The position numbers were made by a program, and so were the translations under genes. This document shows positions 25,350 through 33,435 of a DNA stretch of 64,000 bases, piece by piece. The notes beneath the pieces are model-generated. The model had not been told where the DNA came from. It made no database searches and was given only the letters and a program-made list of their open reading frames with translations. Source of the stretch: Bradyrhizobium centrolobii (GTDB lineage: Bacteria > Pseudomonadota > Alphaproteobacteria > Rhizobiales > Xanthobacteraceae); the NCBI RefSeq assembly GCF_001641635.1, contig NZ_LUUB01000129.1, forward strand, positions 21,349 to 85,348. The letters run 5' to 3'. Each line of letters opens with the position of its first letter. Position 1 is the first letter of the stretch.

Positions 25350-25619
25350 CTAGCTTGCTGAGGGGTCGCTCGGCTTCGGCGGCATCTTCGGCGCGGCCTT
25401 CTCCAGCTGCACGGGCGGAGTTTCGGCCGGACTGCCCGACTCCGGCGTCGGGCTCTGTGCTTCCGGCGTCATCCCGCCGGTCCCCGCCATCTGCGCGAGC
25501 AGGCGGCCCGTTTGCGCGAGACTCGCCAGACGCAGCTTCTTCGTGCCCGTGGCTTTCTGAGCCGTCGCGCGCAAGATTTTCGCCATAGTCTGATGCTGCT
25601 CGCGAGTAAATCTCATCAT
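25350..25619 (-). CDS. Small hypothetical protein
   Basis: An 89-residue frame starting MMRFTREQHQTMAKILRATA, with GAGG seven bases before the ATG at 25,619. The first 45 residues form two amphipathic helices (RFTREQHQTMAKILRATAQ and TKKLRLASLAQTGRLLAQMAG, in parts); the rest is Pro/Ser/Glu-rich and probably disordered. 'LTREQHQTLA' openings occur in short rhizobial proteins of unknown role. A longer frame upstream (to 25,763) and a competing frame in the same direction make the start and the gene itself uncertain. Confidence 0.45.
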   Translation of the reverse strand: MMRFTREQHQTMAKILRATAQKATGTKKLRLASLAQTGRLLAQMAGTGGMTPEAQSPTPESGSPAETPPVQLEKAAPKMPPKPSDPSAS

Positions 25620-26165
25620 CGACCTCGTACCCAAAGGTATCATAAACTTCGAAATGTGCGCCTGCGCGAACCTCTCGATCGCGGTAGGCGTATCGATGTC
25701 CTGCCGGCGCATCAGTTCGAGAGCGGGCCTGATCTCGGGGTCGACCTCGCCATAACCCGGCATCGAGCGCGTCGATGAACTCGGCGCCTGTGCTGGTGTC
25801 TCGTTAGATCCCCGGAAATACCGTACCCCCGCCGCTTCGCGGCGCGCGGTCGAGATCCATCTCGATAACGCTTTATTGGAACGCAGGACCGAGTAGCCCC
25901 ATAACTCCGTGGTGCTTTTCGTGGTCCGTTTCGAAAATCGCGCAAGGAATCGCGAACAACATCAAGATGATGCGCCTTAAGTGGGATGCCCTCTTGCGCA
26001 CCAGCGCCTTTCCCAGTCCCACCTTGTTGCAATGATGCGGCCGCAGCTTCGCGTCCAGATCGTTGCCATCGGCGCAAGGCCGCAGAGTCTAGATGTGACC
26101 TTTGTCACATAACGTCGCGCTGGTCTCTCCTAGTGTCTCCTCACACAAACACGGGGAGACTTCAC
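25620..26165. other. Right junction of the island and promoter region of the next gene
   Basis: No gene is supported in this stretch; a basic minus-strand frame across 25,712-26,077 looks spurious. It contains the candidate attR at 25,989 and, just before the gene at 26,166, GACCTTTGTCACATAACG and CACGGGGAGAC, the latter a ribosome-binding site. Confidence 0.5.
25989..26003 (+). repeat. Candidate attR: near-copy of the tRNA-Thr 3' end
   Basis: CCCTCTTGCGCACCA matches the last 16 bases of tRNA-Thr (7,679-7,694) except for one missing G. Its place, after the last island-like genes and before core-like genes, is where the right attachment site is expected. The match is short and imperfect. Confidence 0.45.
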
Positions 26166-26504
26166 ATGCGCAAGATCATTCTGGTTGCCGTCATGGTTCT
26201 GGCCTCGGCCTCCGCGCAGGCTGCGGGTTCGCGCAGCCTGACGCTGGCTTCCGCCGACAATCCCGCGGCATCCGCTCCGACGTCCGCGCCAGCGCCCGCA
26301 GAGACGCCGAAATATGTCGACCGGCCCTCTGCCGTCTCCACCACCCCCGCCGCTGCGGCCCCGGCGGCAGAACCGTCGACCACATGCGCCCCCGCCAAGC
26401 TCGCGTCGAAGACCACGGCGAAGGCCGACAAGCCCAAGCGCAGCCGCGGGTGGACCGAGGAGCGTATCATCAGCGAGCTGCACCGCCACGGCATCTATTG
26501 GTAG
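26166..26504 (+). CDS. Secreted Ala/Pro-rich hypothetical protein
   Basis: A 112-residue protein with a clear signal peptide (RKIILVAVMVLASASAQAAG, cleavage after AQA) and a low-complexity Ala/Pro/Ser-rich region (about 30-85), then a conserved-looking C-terminus KPKRSRGWTEERIISELHRHGIYW. The ending suggests a small folded tail. The function is unknown. The ATG at 26,166 follows GGGGAGACTTCAC. It is convergent with the deacetylase gene and probably starts the core sequence right of the island. Confidence 0.8.
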   Translation: MRKIILVAVMVLASASAQAAGSRSLTLASADNPAASAPTSAPAPAETPKYVDRPSAVSTTPAAAAPAAEPSTTCAPAKLASKTTAKADKPKRSRGWTEERIISELHRHGIYW

Positions 26505-26584
26505 GCCGCCGCTCGCCTCTCCCAAAATGCAAATGGCCGGGGCAAGCCCGGCCATGCGCATTCAGTCGACGAGCTGATGGGTAC

Positions 26585-27640
26585 TTACTGCGAGACCGTC
26601 TGCACCACGGTCGAGATCGGACGCGCGCTCGAAGTTGGCACCTTCAGATCCCTAAGCAGCGCCTCGTCATATTCCGGCAGCGTCTGGAACGTCGTCTTGG
26701 CCTTGATCTGCACGACTTTGTAGCCGCCGGCCTTCAGGCGCGCGAGCAGCGTCGGCAGCGCTTCGGCGGTGTGCTTCTGGAAGTCGTGCATCAGGATGAT
26801 GCCCTTGCCGAGCTTGTCGAGCCTGGTCATCACGTTGCTGACGATCTTGTCCGGCGTGCTCTCTTTGCGGAAATCGAAGGAGTCGAGGTCGGTCGAGAAC
26901 ATCGCGACGTTGCGGGTGCCGAAATAGCTCACGATCGCCGGATTGTGCTGAAGCTGCGGGAAGCGGAAGAACGGCGCCGGGTTGGTGCCGAGCGCGAACT
27001 TCACCGCGCTAAAGCCCTTCTCGACCTCGTCCTTGGCCTGTTGCTCCGTCATCTTCTTGCTGTTGAGATTGACGTGCGACCAGGTGTGCGAGCCGACCGT
27101 GTGGCCCTGGGCCAGCACCTGGCGCAGGATCTCCGGATGATAGGTCGCGTGCTTGCCGACCGCGAAGAACAGGCCCTTGGTGCATTCATCAGCCAGCGCC
27201 TTCAGCACGGCCGGCGTGTTGTTCGGCCACGGACCGTCGTCGAAGGTCAGCACGACCTCCTTGTCGGTCAGGAAGTCGAACTGCTTGAAGTGCTCGAAGC
27301 CGAAGCCTGGGCCGCCGGTGGTGTCGATTTCGACCACGCGGGCGACGCCGAGGGCGTTCGGATTGGCGCAGATCGACTTCTGCTGAACCGGGAAGGCCGG
27401 TGCAGGAGCGGGCGCCGGCGCAGCTGCAGGCGCTGCCGGCTTGCCGGACAGCGCCGCGGTGGTCTCGACGTCATCCTTGGCGGAAAGTTTCGCCGGTGCC
27501 GACAACGGATCGGCGGCACGGGCGGCAATTGTCTTGGGCGCGGCCTGTTCGGCGCGCGAGGAATAGAAGAACCAACCTCCGGCGGCGATCACGACCGCCG
27601 CAATCACACTGGCCACCATCAGGCCCAACGCATTACGCAT
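26585..27640 (-). CDS. Membrane-anchored polysaccharide deacetylase-like protein
   Basis: A 351-residue protein with one N-terminal membrane segment (LGLMVASVIAAVVIAAGGWF), a Pro/Ala-rich linker to about residue 90, and a NodB-homology domain. VVLTFDDGPWPNNTP carries the catalytic and metal aspartates of motif 1, and VGSHTWSHVNLN the metal histidines of motif 2; FFRFPQLQHN and LMHDFQKHTAEALP correspond to later motifs. Members remove acetyl groups from cell-wall or surface polysaccharides; the substrate cannot be read. The domain faces the periplasm. The start is taken at MRNALG (27,640); five codons earlier is possible. Confidence 0.88.
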   Translation of the reverse strand: MRNALGLMVASVIAAVVIAAGGWFFYSSRAEQAAPKTIAARAADPLSAPAKLSAKDDVETTAALSGKPAAPAAAPAPAPAPAFPVQQKSICANPNALGVARVVEIDTTGGPGFGFEHFKQFDFLTDKEVVLTFDDGPWPNNTPAVLKALADECTKGLFFAVGKHATYHPEILRQVLAQGHTVGSHTWSHVNLNSKKMTEQQAKDEVEKGFSAVKFALGTNPAPFFRFPQLQHNPAIVSYFGTRNVAMFSTDLDSFDFRKESTPDKIVSNVMTRLDKLGKGIILMHDFQKHTAEALPTLLARLKAGGYKVVQIKAKTTFQTLPEYDEALLRDLKVPTSSARPISTVVQTVSQ

Positions 27641-27891
27641 CGCTACTCTTTCCAATTACGCAACCAAACCAGCGGATTTTCTCCGCGCCGAGCCGATAAT
27701 GCGAAGGAACAGTTAACGTGACACCAACACGACGGCGGTTGCGGAGGAATTTCAGGGGACTGCGCCAAAGTGACCGATGTCACAGTCGGGGCCCGGCCCG
27801 TGACCGTCATCACATCGGAAACGACTTTGCGAGAGCATCGTAGCTCCCGTTAACAACGCGCCGCCTCACGCGGCGCCAATGGGAGCCTCAA

Positions 27892-28188
27892 ATGACCACG
27901 TCCTTCTCCTCCAAGGTCCGCGATGCCAGCCTGGCGCTGAGCTTCGCCGCCATCGCCTCCATCCTGTCGACCGGCTCGAGCTTCGCCTTCTCGGCCGAGG
28001 CGCAGCAGATGTGCACCGGCGATGCCTTCCGCCTGTGCTCGCCTGAAATCCCCAACATTCCGAAGATCACCGCCTGCATGATCAAGCACCGCTCTGATCT
28101 GAGCGTCGGCTGCCACGCGGTGATGGACAAGGATCTCGCCAAGGGCGGTGCGTCGCGCAAGGTCGCCGACGCCCAGGACAATCAATAA
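27892..28188 (+). CDS. Small secreted protein with four cysteines
   Basis: A 98-residue protein with a signal peptide (LALSFAAIASILSTGSSFAF) and a mature part that contains MCTGDAFRLCSPEIPNIPKITACMIKHR then LSVGCHAVMD: four Cys in a C-x7-C-x12-C-x10-C arrangement (approximate). The gene at 28,356 encodes a second protein with the same C-x(D)-x-x-R-x-C pattern, so the two may be paralogues. It resembles the cysteine-rich repeat of Golgi-type proteins found in many rhizobial secreted peptides; function is unknown. Confidence 0.8.
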   Translation: MTTSFSSKVRDASLALSFAAIASILSTGSSFAFSAEAQQMCTGDAFRLCSPEIPNIPKITACMIKHRSDLSVGCHAVMDKDLAKGGASRKVADAQDNQ

Positions 28189-28355
28189 GAGAGCACGCAA
28201 GCGAATCGATCGTTGCGTCCTCCAGCTCCCTCGCGATGTGCTCTGGCGTTAAGCACGCGGCAGCGCCAGCGCGGCTGATCAACAAAGCCGTTGCGGGGTC
28301 GGGATCACCGCTCTAGCTTCGCCCGCTCATGTTTCCGGGTTAGAGGCATTACGCG

Positions 28356-28571
28356 ATGACCAGATTTCTTTTCATTATTCCCTTGATCCTGTGCGCATCG
28401 GGCGCGTCGGCGCAGCAGCAGCCCGGCCACGACGCCTGCGCGCGCGATGTCACGCGTCACTGCCGCGCCGTGATGAACAATGGCGATTCAGCCGTGCTCG
28501 CCTGCCTGAAACAGAATCGCACGCGCCTCAGCAAGGCCTGTGACAAGGTGCTGACCGACCACGGGCAGTAG
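28356..28571 (+). CDS. Small secreted protein with four cysteines (paralogue)
   Basis: A 71-residue protein: signal peptide TRFLFIIPLILCASGASAQ, then DACARDVTRHCRAVMNNGDSAVLACLKQNRTRLSKACDKVL. The four mature cysteines have nearly the same spacing as in the protein at 27,892, including the helix L-x-x-L-K-x-x-R-x-x-L-S-x-x-C. Two tandem copies of a small exported Cys-rich protein suggest duplication. No function is known to me. Confidence 0.85.
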   Translation: MTRFLFIIPLILCASGASAQQQPGHDACARDVTRHCRAVMNNGDSAVLACLKQNRTRLSKACDKVLTDHGQ

Positions 28572-28579
28572 GACGTTCT

Positions 28580-28690
28580 TTCGTCATTCCGGGGCGCGCC
28601 GCTCGGCGCGAGCCCGGAATCCATTCCTCCAGGCGTGTGCGGCTCGATGGATTCCGGGTTCGCGCTTCGCGCCCCGGAATGACGAGCGTA
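28580..28690. repeat. Extragenic palindrome, 'GTCATTCCGGGGCGC' family
   Basis: CGTCATTCCGGGGCGCG on the left pairs with CGCGCCCCGGAATGACG on the right; inner blocks CCCGGAATCCAT and ATGGATTCCGGG also pair. The same core recurs, diverged, at 40,447, 53,089 and 61,058. Confidence 0.8.
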
Positions 28691-28784
28691 AAACTCCCGT
28701 AGCCCGGGTGAGCGCAACGATATCCGGGATTCCTGGCCCCGCATGTCGCTATCGCTCATGCGGGCTACGGCTGCGGAAATCAAA

Positions 28785-30473
28785 CTACGTGCTGCTTCCC
28801 GCCGCGGTCGCGACCACTGGCAGCACTTCGGCACTCGCGCGGTCCGGCGTCTCTTCCTTCCAGCGCACCGAGCCGAACGGACGCTCCAGCATGCGGCGGA
28901 TCCGCACCGGCTCGGGGCCGATGTGGAAATCGATCGCGCTCTGGTGCAGCGCGCGTTCGGATTGGGTCGACCGGTTGCGCTGGCGCAAATAGTCGAACCA
29001 GGTCGGGCAGTGATAGCGCTCGGTCCACAATTCGGGGTCGGCGATGTCGCGCGCGATCGACCAGCCATAGGCGCCGTTGCGCTGCCTGGAGAGCTGCACG
29101 TCCTGCATCACATTATGGAAGGCACGCGCGTTCTCCTGCGACACGCGGTATTCGATCTCGACCACCAGCGGCCCGCTGCGCCCGGTGAGCGACAGCTTCA
29201 CTTCCGGATCGGCCAGCACCTCGGCGTCCTCGTTGCGCGCGCCGACGCGCGGCATCGCCAGCCAAATTCCAAGCAGCGGCGAGATCAGCATCAACCCGGC
29301 CGCGACCAATAGTGCGACCTCGACACCGGCATAGTCGGTGAGGTGACCCCAGCCCCAGGCGCCGATTGCAATGCCGCCCGAAATCGAGGCCTGGAACGCC
29401 GCGAGCGATCGTCCGGCCACCCAGCGCGGCGCCGAGAGCTGCACGCCGATATTGAAGAGCGCCACGGCGGCCATCCAGACCGCGCCGGCCAGCACCAGCG
29501 CGGCCGCGGTCAATACCGGTTCGCTGCTCACGGCAAGGGCGGCCATCGCGAACGCCATCGAGATCGTGCAGGCGCGGATCGCCGCCTCGCCGCTCATGCG
29601 CTTGCGCAGCTCATGGATGTTGAGCGCCCCCACGACAGCGCCCATGCCGAAGGCGCCGAGCATGATGCCGTAGGTCTGGGCGCCGCCGTGCAAGAGGTCG
29701 CGCGCAACCAGCGGCATCAGCGCCATCACGGCGCCGCCGATCAGGCCCATCACCAGCGTGCGCAACAGCACGATCTTGATCGGCGGCGAATTGGTGATGT
29801 AGCGCACGCCGGAGACCATGGCTCGGTTGAGCTTTTCCCGCGGCAGGCGCGAGGGTTCGTTGGTGCGCCGCCAGAGCAGCAGCACCACCAGCAGAGGCAG
29901 ATAGAGGATGGCGTTGCAGGCAAAGGCGGCCACCGCGCCGGCCGCGGCGACGATGACGCCGCCGACCGCGGGACCGAAGCTGCGCGCGATGTTGTAGCTG
30001 ATGCCGTTCAGCGCGACTGCCGAGGGCAGCGCGTCAGGCGGCACCTGCTCGCTGACCGAGGACTGCCAGGCCGGGCCGAACAGCGCATTGCCGCTGCCCA
30101 CGACGAAGCAGAAGGCGAGCAGCGTTTCCGGGGTAATGAGCTTGAGCCCCGCCAGGATGGTGAGCGCGCTCGCGCCGATCAGAGCGATCGAGAGCGACAC
30201 CAGGGTGACGATGCGGCGGTCATACATGTCGGCGATGGCGCCGGCCGGCATCGAGATCAGCATGATCGGCAGCATGAGTGCGGTCTGCACCAGCGCCACC
30301 TTGTCGGCCGAGGCCGCCATCTGCGTCATCGCCCAGGCGGCGCCCACGCCCTGGATCAGGAGGCCGAGATTGGAGAGCAGGCTGGCGAGCCAGATACGCC
30401 GGAATACCGTGTACCGCAGCGGTGCGGTGATGCCGTCGGCGGCAATTCTCTGACGTTTCGGCTGCTCGGTCAT
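28785..30473 (-). CDS. MFS transporter, transmembrane secretion effector (TSE) family
   Basis: A 562-residue protein with about twelve membrane segments over the first 410 residues and a C-terminal cytoplasmic domain of about 120 residues. The N-terminal TM1 region FRRIWLASLLSNLGLLIQGVG and MLISMPAGAIADMYDRR (the MFS A-like loop) are as in the PF05977 family, whose members export siderophores or other small molecules. The tail VVEIEYRVSQENARAFHNVM and DIADPELWTERYHCPTWFDYLRQR matches the extra domain of that family. The start at 30,473 follows GGAAGGGG. The substrate is unknown. Confidence 0.9.
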   Translation of the reverse strand: MTEQPKRQRIAADGITAPLRYTVFRRIWLASLLSNLGLLIQGVGAAWAMTQMAASADKVALVQTALMLPIMLISMPAGAIADMYDRRIVTLVSLSIALIGASALTILAGLKLITPETLLAFCFVVGSGNALFGPAWQSSVSEQVPPDALPSAVALNGISYNIARSFGPAVGGVIVAAAGAVAAFACNAILYLPLLVVLLLWRRTNEPSRLPREKLNRAMVSGVRYITNSPPIKIVLLRTLVMGLIGGAVMALMPLVARDLLHGGAQTYGIMLGAFGMGAVVGALNIHELRKRMSGEAAIRACTISMAFAMAALAVSSEPVLTAAALVLAGAVWMAAVALFNIGVQLSAPRWVAGRSLAAFQASISGGIAIGAWGWGHLTDYAGVEVALLVAAGLMLISPLLGIWLAMPRVGARNEDAEVLADPEVKLSLTGRSGPLVVEIEYRVSQENARAFHNVMQDVQLSRQRNGAYGWSIARDIADPELWTERYHCPTWFDYLRQRNRSTQSERALHQSAIDFHIGPEPVRIRRMLERPFGSVRWKEETPDRASAEVLPVVATAAGSST

Positions 30474-30608
30474 ATCCCCTTCCATTTGCGCTGGCAGAAG
30501 TGGCCTCAGCGATTCCAATTGGACTCAGTGATGCCCGCGAAAGTCCTTCGCTGTCCAGTGCTTAGACGTCTATAAGCGGTGCAAAGGCATGGGTTGCCCG
30601 GGAGGAAC

Positions 30609-31982
30609 ATGATGAAGCTGTCACGACGGACGATCCTGCAAGGCGTCGGCGCCCTGCCCTTCGCGGCCGCGAGCTTCGGGATCGACGCATCGGCCGAGAC
30701 CGAGCCGCTGGCGGCGGCCCCCGAAGTGCCGCCGATCCTGTTCGTCCATGGCAATGGCGACTACGACGCACTCTGGATGACGACTATGTGGCGGATGGAA
30801 TCCAACGGCGTCGCGCGCGAGCGTATGCTGGCGATCAATTTCACGGATCCTCTCGCGCGAAGCGACGACAAGGTCGAGCAGGCCAACCGCTCCTCGACTG
30901 AGGACCAGCGCCGCGAGCTGGCCGCGGCCATCGCTGAACTGAAGCGTCGCGCAGGTGCGGCTCGCGTGGCGCTGGTCGGCAGCTCGCGCGGCGGCTACGC
31001 CATCCGCAATGTCATCAAGAAAGGCGGCGCTGATGATGTCAGCCACGCCGTTTTGTGCGGCACGCCCAATCACGGCGTGTTCGCGACCGACGATCAGCCC
31101 GGGAGCGAGTTCAATGGTCGCGGGCCGTTCTTGCGCGGCCTGAACGAAGGCGAGAGCGAGGTGACGCCGGGCCCGGCTTTCCTCACGCTGCGCAGCGACG
31201 GTATGGATAAGTATGCACAACCCGACGGTCGCTTCATCGGCAAGCCCGGTGTGCCGACCGGCATAACCGCAGAGGGGCCGGAGCTGAAGGGCGCCACCAA
31301 CCTCGTACTCGGTGCGCTCGATCATCGCGAGGTGGCGTTTCATCCGCGCGCGTTCCGCGAAATCTACAAATTCATCGCCGGCCGCGAGCCCGCGCGCATC
31401 GCGATTGCGCCGGAGCAGAGGGTCAGGCTGAGCGGCCTGGTCACGGGCACGCCGGGCGGCGTGCCGACAAATCGTCCGGTGGCGGGCGCAACCGTCGAGA
31501 TCTTCCGCGTCGATCCCGAAACTGGCGAGCGCATGGGCAATGCGGTGCATAGCTCGAAGACCGCCGCCGACGGCCGCTGGGGGCCGGCGCAGGTCGATCC
31601 TGCCTGGTCGCTCGAATTTGTTCTGACTTCGCCGGATGCGCCGACGACGCATATCTATCGCTCGCCCTTCCCGCGCTCGTCCGACGTCGTCGACTTGCGC
31701 GCCGCGCGCCCGCTCGGGCCGGCGGACAAGGACGCCGGCGCGGTCGTGATCATGTCGCGTCCGCGTGGTTATTTCGGCCTGCCGCGGGACGTGGTGCTGC
31801 TCGACGGCAAGGAGCCGGCCGACGTCAAGCCAGGCGTGCCCACGGATTCGGCAGCAATACTGCGCCTTCCGGCCGCCGACGTCGGCCGTAACATCGTGGC
31901 CCAGTTCGGCGAAGAACGGATTGTGGCGCGGGCCTGGCCTGCCGCCGAGAACAGGATTGCGATTGCCGAACTGACTTATTAG
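30609..31982 (+). CDS. Tat-exported alpha/beta hydrolase
   Basis: A 457-residue protein. A twin-arginine signal, KLSRRTILQGVGALPFAAAS, is followed by an alpha/beta-hydrolase domain: the oxyanion segment PPILFVHGNGDYDA, the nucleophile elbow VGSSRGGYA (Ser in G-x-S-x-G), and LDHREVAFHP near the catalytic His. The C-terminal third (about 290-455) starts RLSGLVTGTPGGVPTNRPVAGATVEIF and looks like a beta-sandwich domain. The ATG at 30,609 has GGAGGA five bases before. It is likely a periplasmic esterase or lipase. It ends 35 bases before the P450 gene. Confidence 0.85.
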   Translation: MMKLSRRTILQGVGALPFAAASFGIDASAETEPLAAAPEVPPILFVHGNGDYDALWMTTMWRMESNGVARERMLAINFTDPLARSDDKVEQANRSSTEDQRRELAAAIAELKRRAGAARVALVGSSRGGYAIRNVIKKGGADDVSHAVLCGTPNHGVFATDDQPGSEFNGRGPFLRGLNEGESEVTPGPAFLTLRSDGMDKYAQPDGRFIGKPGVPTGITAEGPELKGATNLVLGALDHREVAFHPRAFREIYKFIAGREPARIAIAPEQRVRLSGLVTGTPGGVPTNRPVAGATVEIFRVDPETGERMGNAVHSSKTAADGRWGPAQVDPAWSLEFVLTSPDAPTTHIYRSPFPRSSDVVDLRAARPLGPADKDAGAVVIMSRPRGYFGLPRDVVLLDGKEPADVKPGVPTDSAAILRLPAADVGRNIVAQFGEERIVARAWPAAENRIAIAELTY

Positions 31983-32017
31983 CTATTTAGCCACGCGGGA
32001 TACGCGGGGAGAGAGCC

Positions 32018-33385
32018 ATGAACATCGCCAGCGTGCGTCGGCCTATCATCCCTCCAACCCCACCGCGTGCCCCGGACGACATGTCGTTCCTTGGTAAGCT
32101 CGCGGTGATCCGGCGAAACATGATCGCGACCTGGGGGCAGCGTGCCTACGAGGAAGAGATCATCCCGGGGCGCTTTGTCTTCCGCAACAGTTTCATCCTG
32201 AACCGCCCGGACGCGATCCGGCATGTCCTGCTCAGCAATTACGAGAACTACACGCGCACGCCGGCGGGCATCCGCATGCTGCGTCCCGTGCTCGGTGACG
32301 GTCTTCTGATCGCGGAAGGTCATTCCTGGACGTTTCAACGCCGCACCCTTGCGCCGGCGTTTACGCCACGCGCCACCGCGAACCTCGTCCCGCACATGAC
32401 AACGGTGCTCGACGAGACCCTCGCGAAGCTGGATGGGCGCGTGGGCGAGGCCGTCGACCTGCGCGAGGTGATGCAGCGCATGACGCTCGAAATCGCCGGA
32501 CGCACGATGTTCTCGTTCGGCATGGACCGGCATGGTCCGGCCTTGCGCAATTTCGTCATGGAGTATGCCGAGCGGCTGGGACGGGCGTATTTCCTCGACA
32601 TGGTGCTGCCCGTGTCCTGGCCAAGCCCGATGGATTTCGCCCGCGCCCGCTTCCGCAAGCGCTGGACCGAATTCGTCGCCATGCTGATCGCCGAGCGGCG
32701 TGCGGTGGGCAAGAAGGACGGCGCCCCGCCCCGTGATCTCTTCGATCTCATGGACGAGGCGCGCGATCCCGAGACCGGCAAGGGCTTTTCCGACGCGCAG
32801 CTCGTCGACGAGGTCGCGACCATGATCCTTGCGGGTCACGAGACGACAGCAACCGCGCTGTTCTGGGCGCTCTATCTGCTCGCGCTCGATCCGGAGACGC
32901 AGGAGGAGGTCGCCTCCGAGACCCGTGGCGAACATCTCGACAGCATGGCCGACATCGATCGCCAGAAGTTCACCCGCGCCGTCATCGAAGAAACCATGCG
33001 GCTCTATCCGCCGGCCTTCCTGATCGCGCGTGCGGCGCGCGACAAGGACAATGCCGCCGGGGTTCCGATCGGCAAGGGCGATATCATCATGATCGCGCCG
33101 TGGCTGCTGCACCGGCACGAAAAGCTGTGGGATCAGCCGAACGCGTTCATTCCCAAGCGGTTCATGTCGACTGAAGCGCCCGACCGCTTTGCCTACCTGC
33201 CGTTCGGCGCGGGTCCGCGCGTTTGCGTCGGCGCGCCCTTCGCCCAGGCGGAATCCGTGCTGGCCCTGGCCCGGCTCATCGGCGCGTTCCGTGTCGAACT
33301 GACTGATACAAATCCCGTCATTCCGCTTGGCGTCGTCACGACCCAGCCGGATCACTCGCCCATGTTCCGCATCACGCGTCGGTGA
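32018..33385 (+). CDS. Cytochrome P450
   Basis: A 455-residue monooxygenase. The I-helix oxygen-binding segment AGHETTATALFW, the K-helix EETMRLYPPAF with the ExxR, and the haem-binding loop FGAGPRVCVGAPFAQ with the axial cysteine are all present in order. The fold resembles CYP families active on fatty acids or terpenoids; the substrate is not predictable. It has no signal peptide and would act in the cytosol with separate redox partners, none of which are beside it. The ATG at 32,018 follows GGGGAGAG. The Tat-exported hydrolase gene precedes it by 35 bases. Confidence 0.95.
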   Translation: MNIASVRRPIIPPTPPRAPDDMSFLGKLAVIRRNMIATWGQRAYEEEIIPGRFVFRNSFILNRPDAIRHVLLSNYENYTRTPAGIRMLRPVLGDGLLIAEGHSWTFQRRTLAPAFTPRATANLVPHMTTVLDETLAKLDGRVGEAVDLREVMQRMTLEIAGRTMFSFGMDRHGPALRNFVMEYAERLGRAYFLDMVLPVSWPSPMDFARARFRKRWTEFVAMLIAERRAVGKKDGAPPRDLFDLMDEARDPETGKGFSDAQLVDEVATMILAGHETTATALFWALYLLALDPETQEEVASETRGEHLDSMADIDRQKFTRAVIEETMRLYPPAFLIARAARDKDNAAGVPIGKGDIIMIAPWLLHRHEKLWDQPNAFIPKRFMSTEAPDRFAYLPFGAGPRVCVGAPFAQAESVLALARLIGAFRVELTDTNPVIPLGVVTTQPDHSPMFRITRR

Positions 33386-33435
33386 CAGGCGCTCGTCTGG
33401 CCGATGGCGTGATCCACCCTAGATAGAGCCCCGCC

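Larger units (their letters stand above)
7619..26003. mobile_element. Genomic island at tRNA-Thr(CGU), carrying restriction and Cap4/SMC defence genes
   Basis: The region begins at a tRNA gene followed by a P4-type integrase, carries small regulatory and replication-like genes, two defence loci, phage and recombinase remnants, and ends at a near-copy of the tRNA 3' end (CCCTCTTGCG-CACCA at 25,989-26,003 against CCCTCTTGCGGCACCA at 7,679-7,694). Codon use is less strictly GC-skewed than in the flanks, most visibly at 21-25 kb. No capsid, portal or terminase gene is seen. The left border is firm; the right border is inferred from the imperfect repeat and from the return of core-like genes at 26,166. 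Confidence 0.78.

Noticed and set aside
25712..26077. 121-codon minus-strand frame at the island's right end
   Set aside because: The translation is Arg/Gly/Ser-rich without any motif, and it spans the attR candidate.
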